Shown here piece by piece: positions 25,323 to 34,468 of a stretch of 64,000 nt of DNA. A program made the translations under genes and the position numbers. Every line of letters begins with the position of its first letter. Position 1 is the first letter of the stretch. This DNA comes from CAVPNY01 sp963706905 (GTDB lineage Bacteria > Chloroflexota > Anaerolineae > Anaerolineales > UBA4823), in assembly GCA_963706905.1 (NCBI GenBank), contig CAVPNY010000009.1, positions 1 through 64,000 of the forward strand. The letters are read 5' to 3'. The notes below the pieces were generated by a model. The model was not told the origin of the DNA, did no database searches, and saw nothing but the letters and a program-made list of their open reading frames with translations.

Positions 25323-26774
25323 ATGATCAATTTCCACGACATCAAAGAGATCAGTAAATTTGAGTGGGAAATCCCGCAGTCGTTCCGGCCGGACATGCGC
25401 GTGCCCGTGCGCATCTTTGCAACCCGCCAACTGCTCTCAGAAATCATGGATGATAAATCTTTGGAACAGGCTGTTAATGCTGCAACTTTACCCGGCCTGG
25501 TGGGTCATGTTGTGGTGATGCCAGATATGCACCAGGGCTATGGTTTTCCGATCGGCGGCGTCGCAGCGACGCTGCTGCCGGATGGGGTGATCTCCCCGGG
25601 AGCTATCGGCTACGATATCAACTGCGGTGTCCGTTTGCTCGCCTCGCAGATTCCGTACGAAGCCGCTAAGCCGCACCTTGCAGATCTCGCTTCTGCTCTC
25701 AATCACTTTTGCCCGAGCGGGGTTGGCACCAAAGGCCACATCCATCTTACCGAAAAAGATCTCGACCAAGTTTGCCGGGAAGGCAGCCGCTGGGCGCTAA
25801 AAGGCGGTTATGCCAGCGAAGCAGACCTGCGGCGCACAGAAGAAGGCGGTGTTCTAAGTGAGGTGGACCCGGCTCAAATCAGTCGACACGCTAAAGAGCG
25901 GGGACGCTCCCAGATCGGAACATTAGGCGCTGGCAATCATTTCATTGAGGTTGACCTGGTCGATCAGATTTTCGATGCAGAAGCTGCCCGGGTAATGGGG
26001 CTGCAAGAGGATAACCTGGTTGTGATGATCCATTGTGGCTCGCGCGGCTTCGGTCACCAGATTTGCACCGATTATGTCAAAGATTTCCAAAGCGCGGTGC
26101 GCCGGTACGGCATCCACCTGCCCGACCGTGAATTGGTGTGCGCCCCGCTGAATTCTCCCGAAGGTAAAGCTTACCTATCCGCCATGCGCGGCGCGGCGAA
26201 TTATGCGTTTGCAAATCGCCAGGTCCTGGCCCATTACGCCCGTAAAGCCTTCGAACAAGCCCTGGCTGGCAAAATACCTAACTGGCACCTGCATCAGGTG
26301 TACGACATTGCGCACAACATGGGCAAGGTCGAAAACCATCAGGTGGCCGGGAAAGAACTGAGAGTTTGCGTCCATCGTAAAGGAGCGACGCGGGCCTTTG
26401 GTCCAGGATTCGAGGGCTTGCCGGAGGAATACCGGCCGATCGGCCAGCCAGTGCTGGTCCCAGGGAGCATGGGGACTGCCTCCTGGGTGCTGGTAGGCAC
26501 AGAGGGCAGCATGGAGCGCTCGTTTGGATCCACCTGCCATGGCGCCGGACGAAGGATGAGCCGCAGCCAGGCCAAGAAATCTATCTGGGGAGAGGAACTG
26601 CGCACAGAACTGGAAGAGCGCGGCATCCATGTGCGCGCCGGCTCTCTACCCGGGCTGGCTGAGGAAGCCCCTCAGGCATATAAGGATGTTGATGCCGTGG
26701 TTGAGACGGTCTCGAATGCCGGGATCGCTCGCAAAGTCGCCCGATTAAGGCCAGTAGCCGTCATTAAAGGTTAG
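25323..26774 (+). CDS. rtcB: RNA-splicing ligase RtcB
   Basis: RtcB joins 2',3'-cyclic phosphate (or 3'-phosphate) and 5'-hydroxyl RNA ends using GTP and Mn2+, in RNA repair or tRNA splicing. The 483-aa protein has PDMHQGYGFPIGGVAA, GYDINCGVRLL with the metal Cys, GTLGAGNHFIEV, HCGSRGFGHQ, and CHGAGRRMSRSQAKK with the His that is guanylylated. It follows archease directly. No RtcA gene or obvious tRNA substrate is nearby. Confidence 0.97.
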   Translation: MINFHDIKEISKFEWEIPQSFRPDMRVPVRIFATRQLLSEIMDDKSLEQAVNAATLPGLVGHVVVMPDMHQGYGFPIGGVAATLLPDGVISPGAIGYDINCGVRLLASQIPYEAAKPHLADLASALNHFCPSGVGTKGHIHLTEKDLDQVCREGSRWALKGGYASEADLRRTEEGGVLSEVDPAQISRHAKERGRSQIGTLGAGNHFIEVDLVDQIFDAEAARVMGLQEDNLVVMIHCGSRGFGHQICTDYVKDFQSAVRRYGIHLPDRELVCAPLNSPEGKAYLSAMRGAANYAFANRQVLAHYARKAFEQALAGKIPNWHLHQVYDIAHNMGKVENHQVAGKELRVCVHRKGATRAFGPGFEGLPEEYRPIGQPVLVPGSMGTASWVLVGTEGSMERSFGSTCHGAGRRMSRSQAKKSIWGEELRTELEERGIHVRAGSLPGLAEEAPQAYKDVDAVVETVSNAGIARKVARLRPVAVIKG

Positions 26775-26834
26775 TTGTGGAACATGACAGCCGCATAAAG
26801 CGTCTTATGGAAAACCCGCACTTTGGAGGAGACC

Positions 26835-27275
26835 TTGTTTCGAAAAACCGGATATCTAATCGTCGTTTTAAGTCTTTTACTGACCGCTTGCAGCGAACTG
26901 ATCAGCCAACCTTACCCTGCCCCAGGGGAGCCCTACCCAGCATCCTGGGAACCAGCAGCGGGAGATGATCTTCTCATCAAAGGAGAAGTTACTCTCACTA
27001 AGACAGATTTCCTGGCTTTAGAGAGCTTTCCAGTCCAGTACATGCTTTCCCTTTCAGGGACGCTTCCCACCCCATGCCACCGGCTGCGTGTCACCATCTC
27101 CGAGCCAGATGATAATGACCAGATTAATGTGAATGTTTACTCGCTGGTCGATCCGGCTGAGATCTGCATCCAGGTGCTGGAAAAATTTGAGTCAAATATC
27201 CCGCTAGGAAGCTACTCCAGCGGAAATTATACAGTGCTTGTAAATGGTGAACCTGTGGGCGAAATCAACCCTTAA
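26835..27275 (+). CDS. Small lipoprotein of unknown function
   Basis: Read from TTG 26835 the product is 146 aa: a signal peptide with lipobox LLTAC (Cys19), then a Pro-rich linker and a beta-rich domain with FPVQYMLSLSGTLPTPCHRL and NPLG-like C-terminal strands. TTG 26835 is preferred because GGAGGA sits 5 bases upstream; an upstream in-frame TTG at 26823 overlaps that site. The stop overlaps the convergent ABC ATPase stop by two bases (27273-27274). Function unknown. Confidence 0.75.
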   Translation: MFRKTGYLIVVLSLLLTACSELISQPYPAPGEPYPASWEPAAGDDLLIKGEVTLTKTDFLALESFPVQYMLSLSGTLPTPCHRLRVTISEPDDNDQINVNVYSLVDPAEICIQVLEKFESNIPLGSYSSGNYTVLVNGEPVGEINP

Positions 27276-28030
27276 TGGGCCAAAATCTGAGATAAGAATA
27301 ACTTAGTGCGATCCTCTTGCGGATCGGTGAAGATTTGATCGGGAGTCCCGCTCTCGACAATTTGACCTTCGTCGAAGAAATACATGCGGTGTGCAACCGC
27401 CTTGGCAAATCCCATCTCATGGGTCACTACCAGCATAGTCATCCCACTCCTGGCCAGCTCAATCATCACGTCCAGGACTTCCTTGATCATCTCGGGATCC
27501 AGAGCTGAAGTCGGCTCGTCAAATAGCATTATCTTCGGTTGAATTGCCAGCGCGCGGGCGATGGCAACGCGTTGTTGCTGACCGCCAGAGAGCTGCATCG
27601 GATATTTGCCAGCCTGTTCAGGAATTCCGACACGCTCGAGCAGCTGCCGGGCGACTTGCTCGGCTTTGTCCTTCGGCCACTTACGCACGTGCAACGGGGC
27701 TAACATGATATTCTGCAACACCGTCAGATGAGGGAAAAGATTGAACTGCTGGAAAACCATCCCGGTTTCCATGCGAACCTGCTCGATGTTATGCACATCC
27801 CGGGTTAGCTCAATCCCATCAATGATGATCTGCCCTCTCTGGTGTTCTTCCAGCCAATTCAAGGTACGAATAAATGTAGACTTTCCCGATCCGGAAGGCC
27901 CAAAGATAACAATCACTTCACCCTTGAAAACATCCATCGAAATGCCGCGCAAGGCTTCAAAGTTGCCAAACCATTTGTGTACTTCGCGGCACATAATAAT
28001 CGGCCCATCACTGGTATCGTGATTTATCAT
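27272..28030 (-). CDS. Polar amino acid-type ABC transporter ATPase, orphan
   Basis: Resembles GlnQ/HisP: Walker A GPSGSGKST, the signature LSGGQQQRVAIARAL, Walker B IMLFDEPTSALDPE, the Q-loop in VFQQFNLFPHLTVLQN and the typical VTHEMGFAKAVAHR. It would energise uptake of a polar amino acid. No permease or binding protein is adjacent, so its partners are encoded elsewhere. The start is ATG 28030, 6 bases after GGAG, rather than the longer frame to 28090. Confidence 0.9.
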   Translation of the reverse strand: MINHDTSDGPIIMCREVHKWFGNFEALRGISMDVFKGEVIVIFGPSGSGKSTFIRTLNWLEEHQRGQIIIDGIELTRDVHNIEQVRMETGMVFQQFNLFPHLTVLQNIMLAPLHVRKWPKDKAEQVARQLLERVGIPEQAGKYPMQLSGGQQQRVAIARALAIQPKIMLFDEPTSALDPEMIKEVLDVMIELARSGMTMLVVTHEMGFAKAVAHRMYFFDEGQIVESGTPDQIFTDPQEDRTKLFLSQILAH

Positions 28031-28135
28031 TTCAATCTCCGTCTGGCAGGGTGATGGGAGAATTATAAATTCAATATGCCGATTGGGCAAGCAATTATCG
28101 TGGACGATATGCTCATATTATCCGACTCACCCTGC

Positions 28136-28606
28136 TTATTTGCAGATTACCGCCAGTTTTGCCGTCGTCAGATCGATCAGCGCAGTTGTCGGGAGGCGCA
28201 GATTCAGCCCGCGCTGCCCACCAGAAATGTGGATCTCATCAAAATCTAGCGCCGAGGCATCCAGGATCACCTGGAATCCACGGTTAAGCAAGGCCAACGG
28301 TGAAATACCGCCGACTTGAAGACCAGTTATTTTTTCAGCCTCACGCTGTGTGGAGAGATGAACTTTTTTTTCACCAGCTACCTGCGCTAATGCTTTCAGG
28401 TCGACTTCTTTATCACCTGGGATCACGGCCAGGATCGGTTTCCCTTTGCCATCGCGGACGATGACGATGGTCTTGAAGATCAGCCTGGCATCGACGCCAA
28501 GAAGGTCAGCTGTTTCCACCGCACCAATTTTTTCAACAGGTAATTCATAAGCTGTGTAAGAGATACCGCGTGCATCCAATAATCGCGTGACGTTATTCTT
28601 AATCAT
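28136..28606 (-). CDS. ybaK: Cys-tRNA(Pro) deacylase, YbaK/EbsC family
   Basis: A trans-editing enzyme that clears mischarged Cys-tRNA(Pro). The 156-aa length and motifs fit: FKTIVI, ILAVIPGDKEVDLKAL with the conserved Lys region, GLQVGGISPLAL and ISGGQRGLNLRL. Its start overlaps the histidine kinase stop by 4 bases, suggesting co-transcription with the two-component genes, though the functions are unrelated. Confidence 0.92.
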   Translation of the reverse strand: MIKNNVTRLLDARGISYTAYELPVEKIGAVETADLLGVDARLIFKTIVIVRDGKGKPILAVIPGDKEVDLKALAQVAGEKKVHLSTQREAEKITGLQVGGISPLALLNRGFQVILDASALDFDEIHISGGQRGLNLRLPTTALIDLTTAKLAVICK

Positions 28607-29988
28607 TCAAATCCCTTGGATTGGGTATAAGGCAAAGTCAAAGTGAAGACCGCACCATTCAATGGATGATTGGCAGCAGTTAATTCACCGCCATGAGCCT
28701 GTGCTAACTGGCGAGCAATCGCCAATCCCAACCCACTGCCGCCTTCAGATCGGCTACGGGAACGATCTCCGCGGTAAAACCGCTCAAATATGTGCGGCAG
28801 CGATTCTTCCGGAACGCCAGAGCCACTGTCATGGATAATTATCTGGACTTTTTCCGCCTGACATGCAATTGCAAGCTCAATCGATCCAGCGTTGGGGGTG
28901 TAACGTAATGCGTTCGACAAGATGTTACCTAATATTTGGCTCAATCGGGCTGGATCAGCCATAATTTTCGGGCATTGGCCTGGTGAATCAAGCTGAATTT
29001 TTACCTGCCGGGCATCTGCTTGGGGGGTAAACTGGTCAATCGATCCCTGGATGGTTGCGATCAAGTCAACTGGCTGAAAGTTCAGGCTGAGCTGCCCGGA
29101 TTCCGCCAGAGCAAGCGTACGTAGATCGTCGACCAACCGGGTCAATAACAGATTTTGATCCAGAACCAAGGCCAGGTTTTCAGGAGTAGGCGAATAGATG
29201 CCATCCTGCAAGGCTTCCAGATGGGCGCGCTGCACAGCCAGCGGCGTGCGCAGTTCATGGGCAATGTCCGCAGTCATAGCCCTGCGGTTCTCCTCCGATT
29301 GCTGAAGAGAGGCTGCCATGTGGTTAAAAGCATGACCTAGCTGGGCTAACTCGTCATTGCCTTTCGCCTGGACGCGCTGGTTTAGATCACCCTGCGCCAG
29401 GCGGCCTGCCGCCTGAGTCAAGGCATGCACCGGCACCAACAGGCGGTAGCTCAAGAATAGCGCCAGCGCGGTGGAGATCCCCACTGCCACCAGGGCAGCG
29501 ATCAATCCAGCCCGACTCAGGCGATTAAGTAAGGCGGTTTGATCCGATTGATTGAACCGCATTCCCCCTTCGGTCAGCAAAAAGCCAACTACATCCTGCC
29601 CATTCCGGAGAGGGATGGCGTTTTCTATCTCCTCGGCATTCAGAGAACTCGCAGAGCCCAGATCAGTGGAATCAACGAGGACCTGTCCCTGCGTGTTCGC
29701 AAGCCTTACTCGCTGGCCCATCATGGCCTGCATCATCCCCTGATTTCCTCCTGACCTGCCCATTCCATGTCCTGAGGAGAGCAAGATCAATTCAGCGCCC
29801 TGCCAAGTTTGGTTGTCCCGGTAATAAGCCTCCAGGGCGTCGACCAGGGCTTCGCTCCCGGTCATCCCACCGCGAAACATATAGGCGTAGACCTCGTTTG
29901 CCACTCCACGGCGGGCAAGAAGAATGACACTGACGATTGAAACCAGCGCAATGAAAATAAAAGAGAGTATTAGACGCCAGCGCATCAC
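28603..29988 (-). CDS. Sensor histidine kinase with HAMP domain
   Basis: The 461-aa layout is: membrane helix (about 6-25), extracytoplasmic sensor (26-157), second helix (158-181), HAMP (182-235), HisKA with phospho-acceptor His244 in ADIAHELRTPLA, and HATPase (ILSNALRYTP, HDSGSGVP, GSGLGLAIARQ). The sensor has a Met/Gly/His-rich stretch, GHGMGRSGGNQGMMQAMMGQR-like at 73-93, which echoes the secreted protein encoded at 30760-31281. Metal sensing, perhaps copper or silver, is inferred from that. The response regulator gene lies 5 bases upstream. Confidence 0.93.
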   Translation of the reverse strand: MMRWRLILSFIFIALVSIVSVILLARRGVANEVYAYMFRGGMTGSEALVDALEAYYRDNQTWQGAELILLSSGHGMGRSGGNQGMMQAMMGQRVRLANTQGQVLVDSTDLGSASSLNAEEIENAIPLRNGQDVVGFLLTEGGMRFNQSDQTALLNRLSRAGLIAALVAVGISTALALFLSYRLLVPVHALTQAAGRLAQGDLNQRVQAKGNDELAQLGHAFNHMAASLQQSEENRRAMTADIAHELRTPLAVQRAHLEALQDGIYSPTPENLALVLDQNLLLTRLVDDLRTLALAESGQLSLNFQPVDLIATIQGSIDQFTPQADARQVKIQLDSPGQCPKIMADPARLSQILGNILSNALRYTPNAGSIELAIACQAEKVQIIIHDSGSGVPEESLPHIFERFYRGDRSRSRSEGGSGLGLAIARQLAQAHGGELTAANHPLNGAVFTLTLPYTQSKGFE

Positions 29989-29993
29989 AAACC

Positions 29994-30674
29994 TTACCCC
30001 CGAGTGAAGCGGTACCCGATTCCAAATACAGTTTCGATGTACTGCGGCGCTTTGGCGTCTTTTTCGATTTTTGCCCGAAGATTCTTGATGTGCGCGTCGA
30101 TGGTGCGCTCGTACCCTTCGTAAGCATTTCCCTGGGTGGTCTCCAGCAACTGCAGACGGGTGAAGGCACGTCCAGGCTGAGCTGCCAGGGTAGCCAGTAA
30201 ATTAAATTCAGTAGGCGTCAAGTCGATCGCCGCGCCCTGGCTGCTTACAATATGGGAATCGAGATCGATCTCCAGATCGCCGACCCGCAAGATAGACGGT
30301 GTCATGGGGGTAGCAGTGGCTCGCCGCAATACTGCTCGTACCCTGGCAACTACCTCACGGGGGGAAAATGGTTTGGGGATATAGTCATCCGCCCCCAATT
30401 CCAAACCGATCAGACGATCGGTTTCCTCAACCCTGGCTGTTACCATAATCAATGGTGTATCTCCCTTACGGCGAATCTCACGAGCAAGGTCAAGCCCGTC
30501 CATACCTGGTAAGTTTAGATCGAGAATAACCAGATCCGGTCGTTTTTGTTCCCAGGTAGACAACCCGCTATCCCCCCGGTAAGCGGTAAGCACGTTAAAT
30601 CCGGCTTGTTCCAGGTAGGATCGCAACACTTTAACCAGCTCAGGCTCGTCTTCAATAATCAGGATGGTAGGCAT
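29994..30674 (-). CDS. OmpR-family response regulator
   Basis: A 226-aa transcription factor: receiver with phospho-acceptor Asp52 in LVILDLNLPGMDG, acidic pair in IIEDE and Lys in IPKPFSPRE, then a winged helix (LTPTEFNLLATL, YERTIDAHIKNLRAKIE). Partner of the kinase in the same operon. The direct repeat TGTGAAG at 31353-31370, upstream of the Met/Gly-rich protein gene, is a candidate binding site. Confidence 0.95.
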   Translation of the reverse strand: MPTILIIEDEPELVKVLRSYLEQAGFNVLTAYRGDSGLSTWEQKRPDLVILDLNLPGMDGLDLAREIRRKGDTPLIMVTARVEETDRLIGLELGADDYIPKPFSPREVVARVRAVLRRATATPMTPSILRVGDLEIDLDSHIVSSQGAAIDLTPTEFNLLATLAAQPGRAFTRLQLLETTQGNAYEGYERTIDAHIKNLRAKIEKDAKAPQYIETVFGIGYRFTRG

Positions 30675-30684
30675 TGCAGATTAA

Positions 30685-30727
30685 CCTTATAAGAAACAGT
30701 GGGTAGTCATTGTACCCTACCCACTGT
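30685..30727 (-). terminator. Intrinsic terminator after the Met/Gly-rich protein gene
   Basis: On the minus strand ACAGTGGGTAG (30727-30717), a 10-base loop and CTACCCACTGT (30706-30696) pair perfectly over 11 bp and are followed by TTCTTAT. It lies 33 bases after the upstream gene and before the response regulator, so the two-component genes rely on readthrough or a promoter in this gap. Confidence 0.75.
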
Positions 30728-30759
30728 CGACTGTCCACAAAAGCTGATTTCGAAGGTGA

Positions 30760-31281
30760 TTACGGCTGGTTATTCCAGCGCCACCCGCCCATCATGCGAC
30801 CGCCAAATCCTCCGCATCCCCCGGCACCAGGGCCAAACCCCTGCGCCTGCATCTGAGCCATGCGCTGGATCATCCAATCAGCCTGCTGGCGGGTGAGGAC
30901 ACCATCCTCGACGGCTTTATTCAAGGCCTGGGTATGGGCAGCAATCATCAGACCAGGGATGGCCTCTTCGCTAAACCCCAACGACAAGGCGATTTGCCAC
31001 ATATTCTCGCCACCGGCTAATCGATCCTGCAATTCCTCCACGGTAATACCCAGCGCCTGCGCGTAGGACTCCACCATGTAATCATGCATCGCCCCAAAAC
31101 TACCTGATTGGAAGCCCCCCATCATACCGCCTCGACCGCCCATCATACCCGGGCCATAGCCAGGAAATATCGGCGTTTCAGGAGTCGGAGGGGTTTGTGT
31201 TTGGGCATAGACCAGGCCAGCTGCCCCGAAAGCAACAAGCGCTAACGCAAGCACTGCACCAATAATCAATAACTTCTTCAT
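30760..31281 (-). CDS. Exported Met/Gly-rich protein
   Basis: The 173-aa product has a signal peptide (MKKLLIIGAVLALALVAFG, then VYAQ as a likely cleavage site), a Met/Gly segment (GPGMMGGRGGMMGG) and a helical core with QALGITVEELQDRLAGG and QADWMIQRMAQMQA, closing with another Gly/Met-rich run. The core recalls DUF2680-type envelope proteins. Clustered Met often binds Cu(I) or Ag(I), so a metal-binding role in the envelope is plausible. It precedes the two-component genes on the same strand, separated by a terminator. Confidence 0.75.
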   Translation of the reverse strand: MKKLLIIGAVLALALVAFGAAGLVYAQTQTPPTPETPIFPGYGPGMMGGRGGMMGGFQSGSFGAMHDYMVESYAQALGITVEELQDRLAGGENMWQIALSLGFSEEAIPGLMIAAHTQALNKAVEDGVLTRQQADWMIQRMAQMQAQGFGPGAGGCGGFGGRMMGGWRWNNQP

Positions 31282-31352
31282 TTTTGCTACTCCTTGAACT
31301 TATTTAGCCTTGAACTTTGTCTTAACAACCTGCGTAAAGGATAATGCAGCGA

Positions 31353-31370
31353 TGTGAAGAAGTTGTGAAG
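31353..31370 (-). promoter_or_regulatory. Candidate OmpR-type operator
   Basis: TGTGAAG occurs twice as a direct repeat with starts 11 bases apart (31353-31359 and 31364-31370), about 72-90 bases upstream of the Met/Gly-rich protein gene. OmpR/PhoB-type regulators bind tandem repeats spaced 10-11 bases. The nearby response regulator is the natural candidate; this is inference. Confidence 0.4.
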
Positions 31371-31400
31371 ATGGAACGAATGTATTGTGAACTTTCGAGA

Positions 31401-33440
31401 TCAGGTTTCATCGCCGGACAGTAAACGGACTCTTTCCCAAGGTGTCAGGTTCTGCTCTTCCGCTAAGATGCCACGCAATTCGAAGATCTGGTCGCGCAGC
31501 ACAGCTGCCTTCTCAAACTCCAGATTCTGGGCGGCTTCCTTCATCTGCTTCTCCAATTCAGAGATCAGACGCTGCATTTCCGTTTTGGGCAGACCGCTGG
31601 CGCCTCTTGCCCGATATTCAGCTTTCGGCTCGGCCACTGCGCGGACGGTGAGCTGATCGGTCAAATCGCGCACCGCCTTTATGATGCTCACCGGTTCGAT
31701 TCCATGGGCCTGATTATAGGCAACCTGCTTGGCGCGGCGGCGATTGGTTTCATCGATGGCCCGGCGCATCGAATCAGTGATCACATCAGCATACATGATC
31801 ACCCTGCCATGCACATGCCGGGCAGCACGCCCGATGGTTTGAATCAAGGCAGTCCCCGATCGCAAGAATCCTTCCTTGTCAGCATCCAGAATAGCTACCA
31901 GCGAGACCTCCGGCAGGTCCAACCCTTCGCGCAACAAGTTGATCCCAACCACTACATCAAACACGCCCAAGCGCAGATCCCGCAATATGCCAATCCGTTC
32001 CAGAGTCTCAACCTCTGAGTGCAGGTAGTGAACCTTGATACCCAATTCCATCAAGTAATCCGATAATTTCTCAGCCATGCGTTTGGTCAAGGTGGTTACC
32101 AGGGTACGTTCACCCAGCTCCACACGGCTGCGGATCTCGCCAATCAGGTCATCAATTTGCCCAGCGACCGGCCGCACCTCAACCTCAGGGTCAACCAGAC
32201 CGGTTGGTCGAATAATCTGCTCTACTACCTGATCTGCCCGCCCCATTTCGTAAGGACCTGGCGTAGCCGATGTGTAAATAGTTACCCCCATATGCTCTTC
32301 AAACTCGGTAAAAGTCAGCGGCCGGTTGTCTAATGCCGACGGTAGACGGAATCCATATTCGACCAGAGTTGTCTTGCGCGAGCGATCGCCGTTATACATC
32401 CCGCGGATCTGCGGCACGGTCATATGCGACTCATCGATCACCAGCATGTAGTCGGCAGGAAAGTAGTCCAGCAAGGTCCAGGGGTGGGTGCCCGGGGCGC
32501 GCTGGTCCATATGACGTGAATAATTCTCAATCCCAGAACAATAACCTACCTCACGCAGCATCTCCAGGTCATATAAGGTACGCTGCTCCAAACGCTGGGC
32601 TTCCAGCAGTTTCTCGTTGGATTTAAAGTAGGTCAGCTGGTCCTTCAACTCGGTTTCGATGTCCGAGATAGCCTGTTTGAGTTTCTCCTCTTCGGTGATG
32701 AAGTGCTTGGCAGGGTAGATAGCAATCGTTGAGAGCTCATGGCGCAACTCTCCTGTGATAGCGTTGAATTCGACGATGCGTTCTACCTCATCTCCGAAAA
32801 AAGTGATCCGGTAACCCTGGCGATCCTGATAGGCAGGAATAATTTCCAGGGTGTCGCCGCGCACGCGGAAGGTACCAGAGCGAAGCTCCATATCGTTGCG
32901 TTCATACTGGCTATCAACAAGCTGCCTGAGCAAAGTATTGCGCCGGTATACATTCCCGGTCTCCAGGTTTATCACTACCCGCCCGTATGCCTCCGGGTTG
33001 CCCAAACCATAAATACAAGAGACCGAGGCAACGATGACTACATCCCGCCGGGAAAGCAAGGAAGTTGTAGCTGCCAAGCGAAGCCGCTCGATTTCTTCGT
33101 TAATGTCGGTTTCTTTTTCGATATAGAGATCACGCCGGGGGACATAGGCTTCCGGTTGATAGTAATCGTAGTATGAGACAAAATATTCAACTGCATTTTC
33201 CGGAAAAAAATCCTTGAACTCGGCGTAGAGCTGGGCGGCAAGGGTTTTATTGTGCGCCATCACCAGGGTCGGACGCTGGACTATTTCGATTAATGAAGCG
33301 ATGGCATACGTTTTACCAGTTCCGGTTGCGCCGAGCAATACCTGGTTGGAAAATTTCTTCTGTATACCATCGCTGAGCTGGCGGATAGCCTCCGGCTGAT
33401 CACCAGTTGGTTGATAAGGGGCGTGGAGCTTGAATTCCAT
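31401..33440 (-). CDS. uvrB: Excinuclease ABC subunit B
   Basis: The damage-verifying helicase of nucleotide excision repair. At 679 aa from ATG 33440 it has Walker A GATGTGKT (37-44), the beta-hairpin region YYDYYQPEAYVP, helicase motifs DESHMTVPQI and QTIGRAARHVHGR, and a C-terminal UVR motif (LEKQMKEAAQNLEFEKAA). The frame stays open upstream to 33725, but that part overlaps the preceding gene and has no family similarity. The start follows the preceding stop by one base, so translation is probably coupled. No SOS box is seen just upstream. Confidence 0.97.
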   Translation of the reverse strand: MEFKLHAPYQPTGDQPEAIRQLSDGIQKKFSNQVLLGATGTGKTYAIASLIEIVQRPTLVMAHNKTLAAQLYAEFKDFFPENAVEYFVSYYDYYQPEAYVPRRDLYIEKETDINEEIERLRLAATTSLLSRRDVVIVASVSCIYGLGNPEAYGRVVINLETGNVYRRNTLLRQLVDSQYERNDMELRSGTFRVRGDTLEIIPAYQDRQGYRITFFGDEVERIVEFNAITGELRHELSTIAIYPAKHFITEEEKLKQAISDIETELKDQLTYFKSNEKLLEAQRLEQRTLYDLEMLREVGYCSGIENYSRHMDQRAPGTHPWTLLDYFPADYMLVIDESHMTVPQIRGMYNGDRSRKTTLVEYGFRLPSALDNRPLTFTEFEEHMGVTIYTSATPGPYEMGRADQVVEQIIRPTGLVDPEVEVRPVAGQIDDLIGEIRSRVELGERTLVTTLTKRMAEKLSDYLMELGIKVHYLHSEVETLERIGILRDLRLGVFDVVVGINLLREGLDLPEVSLVAILDADKEGFLRSGTALIQTIGRAARHVHGRVIMYADVITDSMRRAIDETNRRRAKQVAYNQAHGIEPVSIIKAVRDLTDQLTVRAVAEPKAEYRARGASGLPKTEMQRLISELEKQMKEAAQNLEFEKAAVLRDQIFELRGILAEEQNLTPWERVRLLSGDET

Positions 33441-33441
33441 A

Positions 33442-34389
33442 TTACCTCGTTGGATCGGGCGGGAATGCCCCAGCGGGGGCATTCCAATCATTGATATTAA
33501 TGCCCTCGGAAACTTTGCCAGACTCGACAGTAACATCGAGCAAACTGTGGTTGGCACTGGCATAGCCGCCGGCCTGTCCGTCTGGATCATAGGCCACCAC
33601 GTTGTAGATCCCAGGCGGTAACTCAGTGATCGAGTAAAATGCTGCTCCTGAGCGGGCAAAAACCCAGTACCAGTAGCCTGTCCGAACATTAAATGCCACC
33701 ACGCGCAACTCGACTGCATTTCCATCCGGGTACGACAGACTACCCGAGATCACCCCCGTTATGTCGGTCTGCTCTTTGCCTGGTGGATAAGGAACATTAA
33801 ATGGCCCCGCATACCAATCACACAGATCGATCCCCTGGGTAATCTCGTTTTCCATAACCGTGAAGGGAAGCAAAGAATGGTCATCGCACTCTTCACCCAG
33901 CCCGCAGGGTACTGCCCGAGAATATAGCCCTCCCTGTGAGAAATCTAACAACCAGGCATAGGCGATATACGTTCCAGAAGGGAGCTTTAGCTCATAACTT
34001 TCCTGTTCCTGGGCAATTGGCAACTCTACCAGGGCTTCCGTCTCAGTATTTTCGAAAAACGCGGTCATGGCAGGGATAGACTCTCCGGGGAAGCAGATCT
34101 TTCCAAAAAGATTGTTCTCCAGAGGAGTCGGGCTGGGGGATGGTGTGGCGGTTGGTTCCACGGTGGGAGTGGCTGACGGTGGAAGTGAAGCGGTGGGTGA
34201 TTCAATTATGGGGATGGTTGGGCTGATGGCAAGCGATGCAGCGGTTTGGGTAGCTGCCACAATCGTCGCCAATTCATCTTGAGTCGCACGGGTAGGTGTT
34301 GCAGCAGACGATGGAAAACCGCAAGCAGTTAACAACCAAATCAAACCTAACCAACCTGCCAGGGCAACCAGGCGTGAACGCTTCGGCAT
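33442..34389 (-). CDS. Lipoprotein with Thr/Pro/Ser-rich linker
   Basis: The 315-aa product has a signal peptide with lipobox LLTAC (Cys23), a long low-complexity stalk (SPTASLPPSATPTVEPTATP) and a beta-rich domain of about 220 residues. Its C-terminal part (GVISGSLSYPDGNAVELRVV, ELPPGIYNVVAYDPDG) looks like a carboxypeptidase-regulatory/CNA-B-like fold. A surface role is likely; function unknown. It is upstream of and likely co-transcribed with uvrB, an unexpected pairing. Confidence 0.8.
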   Translation of the reverse strand: MPKRSRLVALAGWLGLIWLLTACGFPSSAATPTRATQDELATIVAATQTAASLAISPTIPIIESPTASLPPSATPTVEPTATPSPSPTPLENNLFGKICFPGESIPAMTAFFENTETEALVELPIAQEQESYELKLPSGTYIAYAWLLDFSQGGLYSRAVPCGLGEECDDHSLLPFTVMENEITQGIDLCDWYAGPFNVPYPPGKEQTDITGVISGSLSYPDGNAVELRVVAFNVRTGYWYWVFARSGAAFYSITELPPGIYNVVAYDPDGQAGGYASANHSLLDVTVESGKVSEGININDWNAPAGAFPPDPTR

Positions 34390-34468
34390 ACATGCCTCCT
34401 AAACCAGGAGTAGATCTAACCTCTATCTCCCTTATCTTTAATCGCGGTTACCTGAAAACGGCAAGCGC

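Noticed and set aside
28083..28135. Possible missing permease gene for the orphan ABC ATPase in the adjacent gap
   Set aside because: The gap is only about 100 bases and has no membrane-coding frame.
31371..31395. GAACGAATGTATTGTGAAC considered as a fourth SOS box
   Set aside because: The two halves are not an inverted GAAC-N4-GTTC pair, and it lies at the 3' end of uvrB.
33441..33725. A 95-codon N-terminal extension of uvrB
   Set aside because: It overlaps the end of the upstream lipoprotein gene, has no UvrB similarity, and ATG 33440 begins the conserved MEFKLHAPYQPTGDQ.
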